Positions 13,518 to 20,846 of a stretch of 21,194 nucleotides of DNA are shown here, piece by piece. Every line of letters starts with the position of its first letter. Positions within the stretch are counted from its first letter, which is position 1. Made by a program: the position numbers and the translations under genes. The notes under the pieces were generated by a model. It saw nothing but the letters and a program-made list of their open reading frames with translations. It was not told where the DNA came from and ran no database searches. Where the stretch lies: positions 1 to 21,194 of the IMG/VR virus record IMGVR_UViG_3300039207_000002, one strand, 5' to 3'. This stretch comes from a virus.

Positions 13518-13934
13518 ATGGCGGACGGTTTCTCCTTCAAGTTCAGCGGCCTCGATCAGTTGCGGCACGAGTTCAAGGCGATCGACAAACGCGCTGACCG
13601 CGGCGCAATGTGGGCGATACGCGAAGCAGGTCGCCGGGTAAAGCGTGAAGCCAAGCGTGAAGCACCGGTCTACCACGGTGAGCCTGACGGGGACATTGAC
13701 CCCCGTGTCATCAAGGGCGCGTACAAGAAGTCCATTCGGTCCTCCAAGAACCTCAAGCGCCACGGCGTCGGGGACTACTCGCTGAAGGTCGGGCCGCGTG
13801 GCGAGAAGGTCCACCTGTACGCCGAGAAGGTCGAAGAGCAGTACCACCCGATGACCAAAGGGTATGAGCGAGTGCTCCCTCAGATCCGGGCGATCCACGA
13901 ACGTGCCTGGTCCCGCGCCATCCACAAGAAGTAG
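13518..13934 (+). CDS. HK97 gp10-like neck/tail-component protein
   Basis: A 138-residue protein with ATG 13518 and AGGAG (13506-13510) 7 nt upstream, overlapping the stop of the chaperone T frame. FKFSGLDQLRHEFKAIDKRADRGAMWAIREAGRRVKREAKREAPV (about 6-55) is the family's N-terminal helix pair. A basic central part and a C-terminal region with KVHLYAEKVEEQYHPMTKGYERVLPQIRAIHERAWSRAI follow. HK97 gp10-type proteins are usually encoded between the connector and the tail terminator and act in the neck. Here the gene lies after the chaperones and before the tape measure, so its role may have moved to the tail. Confidence 0.75.
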   Translation: MADGFSFKFSGLDQLRHEFKAIDKRADRGAMWAIREAGRRVKREAKREAPVYHGEPDGDIDPRVIKGAYKKSIRSSKNLKRHGVGDYSLKVGPRGEKVHLYAEKVEEQYHPMTKGYERVLPQIRAIHERAWSRAIHKK

Positions 13935-13948
13935 CGGAGGAACTCACC

Positions 13949-15847
13949 GTGGTCTCTCCCGTCTTCGTTGAGCTGCGCGCGTCGATAGGTGAGTTCCGCG
14001 CCAAGATGGCTGAGGCGCAGCACGAGATCGACCATCTGAGCCGCAAGGGTGGCAGCGGCTTCGACAAGCTCGCCGCTGTCGGTCGTAGTGCTCTGCTCGG
14101 CATCGGTGGGGCCGCTGTCGCGGTCGGCACGATGGCAGTGCATCTCGCGGATCAGTTTGAGACCGCCCACGCCCACCTCGAGACCGCTCTGAAGAACGCC
14201 GGCTCCTCCTTCGACGCCTACCGCAAGCGCATCGCTGCCGTCAGCAAGACGAACGAGAACCTCGGCTACACCAACGCCCAGGTCGAGGAAGCCCTGGCCC
14301 GGCTGACGACCGCAACCGGCAGCCCCACCAAAGCCCTCGCTCTGCTGGCCACGGCCGTCAACCTGGCCCGGCTCCGGAACCTCGACCTGGCCGACTCCGC
14401 CGTTGTGGTCGGGAAGGCCAGCAACGGACTGCTCCGTCCCCTCAAGATGCTCGGCATCGACCTGCCGATCGCCGCCGATGGGGCGCTGAAAGCCAAGCAG
14501 GCCTCCGACGGGTTGGCGAAGGCCCAGCAGCACCTGACCGACCTGATCGCCCGGCTCCACGCCAAGCAATCCCAGAGCCGCGGCTCGACCGACTCACTCG
14601 CGAAAGCGTCCTCGTCGCTGGCTGACATGCAAGCTCGGGTCGCGGACAAGCTCGGAAAGACCCTCGGGTCCACCAAGGACGTGGAGAAGGCCCAGCAGCG
14701 GCTGTATGACCTGCAGGGCCGTCAGGCCACCATGGGTGTCCAGACCGTCTCGATGCGCCAGGCCGAGCAGCGCGCGATGCAAGCCGTCACCGACGCGACC
14801 GAACGCCTGAACACCCACCAGACCTTGACCCTCGGCCAGCAGCAAGCCCTGCTGAACGCCAAAGACCGCGTCGCGGCCGCTGACGCCCGCCTCCACACCG
14901 GCACGCAGTTGTCCGTCGCTGATGAGCAGTCGCTGGCGGCAGCGAAGCAGAAGGTCACGGACGCCCAGAAGCGATTGTCGGCGGCGCAGGTGTCAGGCGC
15001 GGTCATCATCGACACCGTCAACAAGAAGACGTCGGGCGCGGCGAAGATCTTCGGGGAGACGTTCGCCGGGAAGCTCCAGATTCTCGAGGCGAAGTCCATC
15101 GACCTCGCGACAAGTCTCGGCATCTGGCTGATCCCCAAGCTCGCGACACTCGCCGAGAAGACCCTGACGGTCGTCAAATGGTTCGAGAAGCACAAAACCA
15201 TCACCGAGGCACTCGCAGTCGTGATCGGCGGTGCGCTGACGATCTCGATGGCCGCCTACATCACCAAGCTGATCATCGCGAACGTCCAGTCGGCGATCTT
15301 CGCGGCCCGCACGATCTGGGTGAACGGCGCGGTCCTGATCGCGATCGGCCGGAACTGGGCGCTGGCCGCATCGGCTGATGGGGCAGCTGTGTCGCTCACG
15401 GCCGAGGCGGCCGCGATGGGCGTGCTCGCCCTGGACGTCGTCGCCGTCACGGGAGCATTCAAGGCGCTGTCCAACGTCAAGCATGACGTGGCTGGCTTCG
15501 GCCTCAACGAGAAGGTCAAGAAGTACTACGAGAGCGACTACTACAAGAAGGCCTCACCGCAGGTAAAGGCCGTCCTGGACGCCAACCGAGGTGCCATCGG
15601 GGCAGGACTGGCCGCCACCCAGAAAGGTTCGGTCTGGGACAAGGCCACCGGCAACGTCCACACCGGCAAGCTCGAGAAGGCCATGGCGGGCTTGGAGAAG
15701 GCACTCGGAGCCCTGAAGACCTCTCCGAAGCCATTGCCGATCAACATCCACGTCACCATTGGTGCCGGGCAGATCACCACCGCTGTCGTGCAGCAAATCA
15801 ACCAGCAGTCCAGGCGCAGCGTCAGCGGCGGACTCCGTGCCGAATAG
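13949..15847 (+). CDS. Tape measure protein (short)
   Basis: A 632-residue protein with GTG 13949 and a GGAGGAA site upstream. Residues about 1-35 open FVELRASIGEFRAKMAEAQHEI, the common start of these proteins. Residues about 64-172 (HLADQFETAHAHLETALKNAG, LARLTTATGSPTKALALLATAVNLARLRNLDL, then LLRPLKMLGIDLP) match the conserved tape measure domain. Residues about 190-345 are a coiled-coil region with a visible 28-residue tandem repeat (287-314 and 315-342). Hydrophobic segments lie at about 421-445, 449-470 and 483-504, suited to membrane passage during DNA entry. No peptidase or lytic domain is evident. At roughly 0.15 nm per residue (a rule of thumb) the tail would be about 95 nm. Confidence 0.92.
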   Translation: MVSPVFVELRASIGEFRAKMAEAQHEIDHLSRKGGSGFDKLAAVGRSALLGIGGAAVAVGTMAVHLADQFETAHAHLETALKNAGSSFDAYRKRIAAVSKTNENLGYTNAQVEEALARLTTATGSPTKALALLATAVNLARLRNLDLADSAVVVGKASNGLLRPLKMLGIDLPIAADGALKAKQASDGLAKAQQHLTDLIARLHAKQSQSRGSTDSLAKASSSLADMQARVADKLGKTLGSTKDVEKAQQRLYDLQGRQATMGVQTVSMRQAEQRAMQAVTDATERLNTHQTLTLGQQQALLNAKDRVAAADARLHTGTQLSVADEQSLAAAKQKVTDAQKRLSAAQVSGAVIIDTVNKKTSGAAKIFGETFAGKLQILEAKSIDLATSLGIWLIPKLATLAEKTLTVVKWFEKHKTITEALAVVIGGALTISMAAYITKLIIANVQSAIFAARTIWVNGAVLIAIGRNWALAASADGAAVSLTAEAAAMGVLALDVVAVTGAFKALSNVKHDVAGFGLNEKVKKYYESDYYKKASPQVKAVLDANRGAIGAGLAATQKGSVWDKATGNVHTGKLEKAMAGLEKALGALKTSPKPLPINIHVTIGAGQITTAVVQQINQQSRRSVSGGLRAE

Positions 15848-15856
15848 GAGCCCGCT

Positions 15857-17434
15857 GTGGTAGCCGTCGACCTGTTTGGCCCGCAGGATCTGCTCAACGG
15901 GCTCACGACCAACCCGATCCTGATGGCGAACACGTCCGTGACGGTCACGAACGCAGCGGACAACAGCGCCGCCACGCTCTACACCGACAACACCGGCACG
16001 TCGACGACCACCAACATCATCAGCACCAACAGTCAGGGACTGCTGTCGTTCTATGCCGTCGCCGGCTGGTACAAGCTCGCCTACACCAATGCGATCGGGG
16101 CGCAGACCCGCACGGTCGAGGTCGGCGGGGCGCACGATAGCGGCTCTTACCCAGCGAGGCCCGCCGGGTCATCTGCGACTGCCGCACCCATCCCGATGCT
16201 CAACGTGGTGGACTTCGGAGCCGATCCGGCCGGCGTGGCGAACAGCACAGCGGCGATTCTGGCCGCATGTCAGGCAGCCTTCACCACCTTGCAGCGGGGC
16301 AACAGGCCTGCCTACGGGGTATGGGTCCCTGCCGGGCAGTACAAGATCAACTCCTTGCTGGACTTCTCCACCCTGACCGCGACCGGCTTGCAAGACGATC
16401 TGGGCGCGTCGAACGTGTCCGGGTTCCACTTCCTGTGCGCCCCCGGCGCGGTGTTCGTCTGGTCAGGGGGGACTAACTCCAACGCGGTGAAGATCGCCCC
16501 ACCATCGGGCATGACTTACTTCACGCAATGCACCTTCCGGTTCGGCTCGATCATCGACAACGCCCGAGTAGCAGGAACAAACGGGCTGTACGTGACGGGC
16601 CTGCGCCAGTCAGTCGTTGAGGCTGAGGACGTGTTTCACTTCGGTGGGCACGGTGTGTACCTGGCGGGGACCGCAACCCAGGTGTTCAACAACGTCATGC
16701 GGTTCGGGGAGCTATCGACCTGCTCCGGCTACGGCATCGCCACGGACGGCGGCGGTGGCGTCTCGGATGGTGTGCAGGGTAACGAGATTCACGTTCAGCG
16801 CCCGGTGAGCAACACTCTTGGCGGGATCTGCCTGGACGTTGCTGGGACCGGGCAGCAAAGCAAGTGGAACACCTGGCACATCGGCGCGGCCGAGTTCAAC
16901 ACCGGCCCTGGCATCGTCGACAAGTGTGGGCTCAACAACTTCCTGGTCGCTAACAGCAACAGCAACAGCCTCGGGTACGAACTGATCTCCCCGAGCAATG
17001 GACCCTCTACGGTCGTCGGGTACGTCACGGACGGCATCAACCTTCACGGCCAAGCCTGCGCGGTGACCAACACCGGAGTGCACGAGCAGGCAGCGGTCAA
17101 GCACCTGATCGCCTCCGGGTCCGCCCCCACCATCGCAGTCGGATCAGCAGCAGGCACAGGAGCAGCAGCAGCAGCCATCACGGGTAAGGACTCCGGTGGG
17201 CTCATTCACATCACCATTGGCACCGCCCCCGGCACGGGGACATTGTTCACTGTCACGTTCAACCAGCCGTTCGTCGTCGCCCCGAGCGCTCCCCCTGCGA
17301 TGACCCGCGCCAGCCCAGGCGGTTACACGGCCGACACGCTGTACGTAGCGGCTCTGTCCGCAACTCAGTGGGCCGTCACGGCAACAGCGGCGATCACCGG
17401 GGACGTCTGGCTCTACTACGGGCCCCCGACCTAG
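15857..17434 (+). CDS. Tailspike with pectin-lyase (right-handed beta-helix) fold
   Basis: A 525-residue protein with GTG 15857 and AGGAG (15846-15850) 6 nt upstream. Residues about 28-80 (SVTVTNAADNSAATLYTDN to LLSFYAVAGWYKLAYTN) form a small beta-sandwich found at the head of many actinophage minor tail proteins, possibly the virion anchor. Residues about 115-420 begin LNVVDFGADPAG, the classic Pectate_lyase_3 opening, and continue as parallel beta-helix coils. Residues about 421-525 (APTIAVGSAAGTG, GTAPGTGTLFTVTF, ending DVWLYYGPP) are a separate beta domain, probably for trimerisation or receptor binding. Such spikes bind and often cut host surface polysaccharide. The position between tape measure and Dit-like genes is unusual. 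Confidence 0.85.
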   Translation: MVAVDLFGPQDLLNGLTTNPILMANTSVTVTNAADNSAATLYTDNTGTSTTTNIISTNSQGLLSFYAVAGWYKLAYTNAIGAQTRTVEVGGAHDSGSYPARPAGSSATAAPIPMLNVVDFGADPAGVANSTAAILAACQAAFTTLQRGNRPAYGVWVPAGQYKINSLLDFSTLTATGLQDDLGASNVSGFHFLCAPGAVFVWSGGTNSNAVKIAPPSGMTYFTQCTFRFGSIIDNARVAGTNGLYVTGLRQSVVEAEDVFHFGGHGVYLAGTATQVFNNVMRFGELSTCSGYGIATDGGGGVSDGVQGNEIHVQRPVSNTLGGICLDVAGTGQQSKWNTWHIGAAEFNTGPGIVDKCGLNNFLVANSNSNSLGYELISPSNGPSTVVGYVTDGINLHGQACAVTNTGVHEQAAVKHLIASGSAPTIAVGSAAGTGAAAAAITGKDSGGLIHITIGTAPGTGTLFTVTFNQPFVVAPSAPPAMTRASPGGYTADTLYVAALSATQWAVTATAAITGDVWLYYGPPT

Positions 17435-17435
17435 C

Positions 17436-17486
17436 ACTCGGTAAGGCCGAGTAGCGATGACTGCTACACCTTCCAAGCCGTAGCAG
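17436..17486 (+). terminator. Two hairpins after the tailspike gene
   Basis: ACTCGG (17436-17441) pairs with CCGAGT (17447-17452) over 5 nt. CTGCTAC (17461-17467) pairs with GTAGCAG (17480-17486) over 12 nt. Neither has a U-tract. They mark a break in the otherwise tightly packed operon before the lone HTH gene. Confidence 0.35.
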
Positions 17487-17532
17487 CGGCTGCTGAGGCG
17501 ATATTCGGAAGCGGGCGTTCTACCGTCGCCGG

Positions 17533-17841
17533 GTGCCGCAGCAGCGTGGGATCCCACCTCGTGAGGCAGCTGAGCGTGTCATCGGGGCGCAGGCGGCCCT
17601 CAAGGCCGCGAAGCTCGAGCGGGACGCGGCCCTCGCATCGGCCCTCAACGCCGGCGGGTCGGTTCGCGAGGTCGCCGCGATCGCTGGGATGAGCGAACGC
17701 CAGGTCCAGAACATCGGCCACGCCAACGGCTGGCCGTCCGAGTCGATCAAGCGTAGGCGCGCGCAGGAAGCGGCGGACCGCCAACGGTGGCACGACGCCG
17801 TCGAGGTCTTCCGGAAGACGGGCAAGCTCCCTACCGAGTAG
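17533..17841 (+). CDS. Helix-turn-helix DNA-binding protein (lone insertion in tail operon)
   Basis: A 102-residue basic protein. GTG 17533 is the only good start and no strong ribosome binding site precedes it. Residues 12-40 are a charged helix (AAERVIGAQAALKAAKLERDAALASAL). Residues 43-66 (SVREVAAIAGMSERQVQNIGHANG) are a clear helix-turn-helix of the kind seen in small phage regulators and sigma-like HTH proteins. The tail (SIKRRRAQEAADRQRWHDAVEVFRKTG) is helical. It stands apart from its neighbours, with 98 nt before and 100 nt after and hairpins upstream, like an independently acquired moron gene. Regulation of its own region or of host genes is possible but not shown. Confidence 0.7.
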   Translation: MPQQRGIPPREAAERVIGAQAALKAAKLERDAALASALNAGGSVREVAAIAGMSERQVQNIGHANGWPSESIKRRRAQEAADRQRWHDAVEVFRKTGKLPTE

Positions 17842-17885
17842 CGAGTGCCGACCAGCCCGTAGTCGTTCCATCGCCCTCCGTGACC

Positions 17886-17900
17886 TTCACCGATGGTGAA
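17886..17900. promoter_or_regulatory. Perfect 15-bp palindrome (possible operator or small hairpin)
   Basis: TTCACC GAT GGTGAA is a 6-bp dyad with a 3-nt centre, in the 100-nt gap after the HTH gene. It could be a binding site for the HTH protein, or a short hairpin followed by GATTTTCC acting as a weak terminator. Nothing else is visible in 17842-17941. Confidence 0.3.
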
Positions 17901-17941
17901 CGGCCGATTTTCCTCTGACCTCTGACAGAAGCGGGTGAGCC

Positions 17942-19948
17942 GTGCCGATCAGCCTGCCTGGCAGTCCGCTGAACTGGCCCATCGTCACCGACCGGATGGA
18001 CGTCACGAACGATCCAACCTCAGTCACGACGACCTGGACCACCCTCGCTGACAGCGCTGGGCACTCGCTGGTCAAAGCGTTCTCTTCTCACTCCGGTCGT
18101 ACCCATGAGCTCGGACGCACCGACACTGGCACCGCCACTGTTGAGGTCGAGAACAGTGACGGCAGGTTCGACCCGACGAACACAGCGTCGCCGCTGAACA
18201 GCGCCGGCAAGTCCCTGCTCCCGATGCGCCGCTACAACCGGCAAGCCACCTGGAACGGTGTCACCTACGACATCTGGACCGGCAACGTCGAACGGTATCC
18301 GCAGTCCTGGGCCGAGTCCGGCAACCTCGGGTCTGTCGCGATGACCTGCGTCGACGCCCTCGCCCCGCTCTCGCAGATCACCCTCAAAGGTCCGGTGCAG
18401 GCCGAGCTTCTCCTCCAGGCACCCACCGCCTACTACCCGCTGCGAGACGAAGCCGGGTCCACCTCCGCCGCGTCGATCGCCGCCACCCCGCAACCGTTGG
18501 CGCGGATCTTGCACGGCAAAGCGACGGGGGGTATCTCGGAGTTCGGGTCGGTCGCTGGGAGTGGCAACCTGTCCGGGGACACCGGAACCGGACTGACCCT
18601 GACCCCGACGCTGAACACCCTCGGGGTGAACCTCGCCGGCAACTACCTCCGAACCGCCGACGCCTCTGGCGGGCCGATGCTGGCCCTCGGCGGCTTCTCT
18701 GTGAGCGGCTGGTTCAACGGCCTCGACACTGCCACGAACTTCGACTCCCAACTGTTCCTGCAATCCAGCGCCGCCTCAGTGCAGCAGGCGCAGATCTACC
18801 TCAACCCGATCACCGGCGGGTACTCCCCGATCTTCCAGCTCGGCGACGGCACCACCAACATCATCGTCAGCGGCACCACCCTGATCTCCGACGGACTGTG
18901 GCATCACATCGGATGCACCCTGGCCGCCGACAACAAGACTGCCAAGCTGTACGTCGACGGGGTACTACAGGCCACCACCGTGGGTGCGTTGGCGCTGGTC
19001 TGGAAGCCAGGTGTGAGCCAGATCTGGGGCGGCCTCCTCACCCCGGCCTACTCCTACGGGTCCTCGTTCCTGCACGGCACCCTCGCGCACCTGGCGATCT
19101 TCAAGGGGACCGTCCTGACCGGCGCGCAGATGCTGACGCAGTTCACGTCCGGGGCGAACTTCGTCGGCGACACCTCCGGTGTCCGTGCCGCCCGCTACCT
19201 GAACTATGCGAACTGGCCCACCGCCGCACGAGCACTAGACGCCGGGAACTCCACCATCGGCGGTGGAACTGTCACGGGTGAGTCCGTGTCCCAGGCACTG
19301 CTGGACCTCACCGAGTGGGAAGCCGGCTGCCTGTACGTCGCCCCGGATGGGAAGCTCACGTTCAAGGCTCGCAGCGCCCGGTTCAACGCCAGCAGTGTCG
19401 CAACCTTCGGCGACGGCGCCGGCGAGCTCCCTTACCTCGGTGACATCCTGTTCGACTTCGACACCGACGAGATCTACAACGACATCCAGATGACCCGCAC
19501 CGGCGGGATCAGCGTCGAGATCCAGGACACCACCAGCCAAGGGCATTACTACCCGCGGAGCCTCCCGCAGACCGTGGGGCTCAACACCGACGCGGAGACC
19601 ACCGACCGGGCGAACTTCCGACTCGGCTACTACAAGGACCCGCACTTACGACTTGCCCGCCTGACCATCGAGCCCTCTTCCAACCCTGCCCTGTGGCCCA
19701 CCGCCCTCGGCAGGGTCATCGGGGAGCGCGTCACCGTCAAACGCCGGCCGCTCGGCGGTGCCCCGGTGATCTCGGCGGACTTCTTCATCGAGGCTATCGA
19801 CCACAACGTCATCCCCGGCTCGTGGAAGACCACCTACCTGCTAAGCCCGGCGGGGTCGCAGATCAGCGACTTCTGGCGCATCGAAGACCCCGTGTACGGC
19901 TACATCGAAGGCTCGGGCGGCCATGTGTCGTACCCAGTCGCCTACTGA
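17942..19948 (+). CDS. Dit/Tal-like minor tail protein with inserted LamG domain
   Basis: A 668-residue protein with GTG 17942 and a weak GGGTGAG site. Residues about 55-150 (GRTHELGRTDTGTATVEVENSDGRFDPTN, then WNGVTYDIWTGNVERYPQSW and VAMTCVDALAPLS) match the N-terminal distal-tail part of actinophage minor tail proteins. Residues about 160-405 are a concanavalin/LamG-like jelly roll: AYYPLRDEAGSTSAA, GGFSVSGWF (250-258), DGLWHHIGCTLAADNKTAKLYVDGVLQ (317-343) and the final HGTLAHLAIFKGTVLTGAQM. Residues about 410-668 return to the baseplate-hub-like part (ALLDLTEWEAGCLYVAPDGKLTF, DEIYNDIQMTRTGG, GERVTVKRRP, FFIEAIDHNVIPGSW). It should form the tail tip. The LamG domain is probably exposed for carbohydrate or surface binding. 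Confidence 0.85.
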   Translation: MPISLPGSPLNWPIVTDRMDVTNDPTSVTTTWTTLADSAGHSLVKAFSSHSGRTHELGRTDTGTATVEVENSDGRFDPTNTASPLNSAGKSLLPMRRYNRQATWNGVTYDIWTGNVERYPQSWAESGNLGSVAMTCVDALAPLSQITLKGPVQAELLLQAPTAYYPLRDEAGSTSAASIAATPQPLARILHGKATGGISEFGSVAGSGNLSGDTGTGLTLTPTLNTLGVNLAGNYLRTADASGGPMLALGGFSVSGWFNGLDTATNFDSQLFLQSSAASVQQAQIYLNPITGGYSPIFQLGDGTTNIIVSGTTLISDGLWHHIGCTLAADNKTAKLYVDGVLQATTVGALALVWKPGVSQIWGGLLTPAYSYGSSFLHGTLAHLAIFKGTVLTGAQMLTQFTSGANFVGDTSGVRAARYLNYANWPTAARALDAGNSTIGGGTVTGESVSQALLDLTEWEAGCLYVAPDGKLTFKARSARFNASSVATFGDGAGELPYLGDILFDFDTDEIYNDIQMTRTGGISVEIQDTTSQGHYYPRSLPQTVGLNTDAETTDRANFRLGYYKDPHLRLARLTIEPSSNPALWPTALGRVIGERVTVKRRPLGGAPVISADFFIEAIDHNVIPGSWKTTYLLSPAGSQISDFWRIEDPVYGYIEGSGGHVSYPVAY

Positions 19949-19959
19949 AGGAGTGACAG

Positions 19960-20529
19960 GTGGCAACGACGCTCCCCACGCCGGCGACGATCAGCGCGAA
20001 CACCAATCCGACCGCGGCGAACCTCAACACCTACCGTGACTCCGCGCAGCAGTTGCAAGGCCTGTCCCCCACCGGCGGGCAGGGGCCGTTGGACTTCTTC
20101 ACTGCCATCCAGTCCTCTGCACAGACCGGCCTCGGCACCGGGAACAACGCCATCACCTTCAGCTCCGCCGATGAGGTCATCGACTCGGCCAGCGGCCACG
20201 TCGGCGGTGCCACCGCCTCGAAGTACACCGGCCAGACCCCCGGCTACTACGAGGTCTCAGGTGTCGTCGCGCACGCGGGCAGTACATCAGGCACGAACCG
20301 AACCTCCTTCGTGTCGCTGAACGGTAACCCCATCGGTGGCTCGCGTAACCAGACAGGCCCTGCGGGTGCCGCGGTCGCCGTCTGCCTCCCGACTCCTGTT
20401 GTCTACGTCTACATGAACGGCACCACGGACTACGTCGAGCTCTACGGCGGGGCCGACTACGCCTCCTGGGCAACCGTCGCTTCGACGAGTGCTGCCTGTC
20501 GGCTGAACGTCCGCTGGGTCCACGTCTAG
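19960..20529 (+). CDS. Minor tail protein with C1q/TNF-like jelly-roll domain
   Basis: A 189-residue protein with GTG 19960 and AAGGAG 8 nt upstream. The N-terminal part (TTLPTPATISANTNPTAANLNTYRDSAQ) is a typical trimerising or anchor segment of actinophage tail proteins. Residues about 75-189 (GYYEVSGVVAHAGSTSG, RTSFVSLNGNPIGGS, then VVYVYMNGTTDYVELYGG and the final CRLNVRWVHV) have the strand order of C1q-like domains. These usually form trimeric receptor-binding tips. It lies next to the Dit/Tal-like gene, consistent with a tail-tip adhesin. Confidence 0.75.
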   Translation: MATTLPTPATISANTNPTAANLNTYRDSAQQLQGLSPTGGQGPLDFFTAIQSSAQTGLGTGNNAITFSSADEVIDSASGHVGGATASKYTGQTPGYYEVSGVVAHAGSTSGTNRTSFVSLNGNPIGGSRNQTGPAGAAVAVCLPTPVVYVYMNGTTDYVELYGGADYASWATVASTSAACRLNVRWVHV

Positions 20530-20531
20530 CG

Positions 20532-20846
20532 ATGACCCGACCCGAAGGCCCCGAGCGACGTCATGATGCCGAGGTCCTGGCTGTCCTGGTCAGCCGGCTC
20601 GAAGCCATCACTGTGGACCTGCGTGGCGCCCTGATAAGGATCGACGCCCTCGACGCGGTGTACGTCCGCAAGGGCGAGTACGGCATCCAGCACGAGGCAG
20701 ACAAGGGCCTGATGACTGAGCTTCGGACGGACTTCGATGGCCTGGTCGATCGGCAGCGCCGGACCTTGGCGATCGCGATCGGCAGCGGCCTGCTGCCTCT
20801 GCTCGTCGGGCTGTTGCTGCTGGTCTTCCAGGCGGTGCTGAAGTGA
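20532..20846 (+). CDS. Small C-terminal-anchored membrane protein
   Basis: A 104-residue protein with ATG 20532, 2 nt after the previous stop. Residues 10-75 are charged and helical (EVLAVLVSRLEAITVDLRGALIRIDAL, YVRKGEYGIQHEADK), suggesting a coiled coil. Residues 79-101 form one transmembrane helix (LAIAIGSGLLPLLVGLLLLVF), followed by a short AVLK tail. I recall similar coil-plus-membrane-anchor proteins between tail genes and lysis genes in many phages, without an assigned role. A holin or lysis accessory role is possible but unproven. Confidence 0.65.
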   Translation: MTRPEGPERRHDAEVLAVLVSRLEAITVDLRGALIRIDALDAVYVRKGEYGIQHEADKGLMTELRTDFDGLVDRQRRTLAIAIGSGLLPLLVGLLLLVFQAVLK

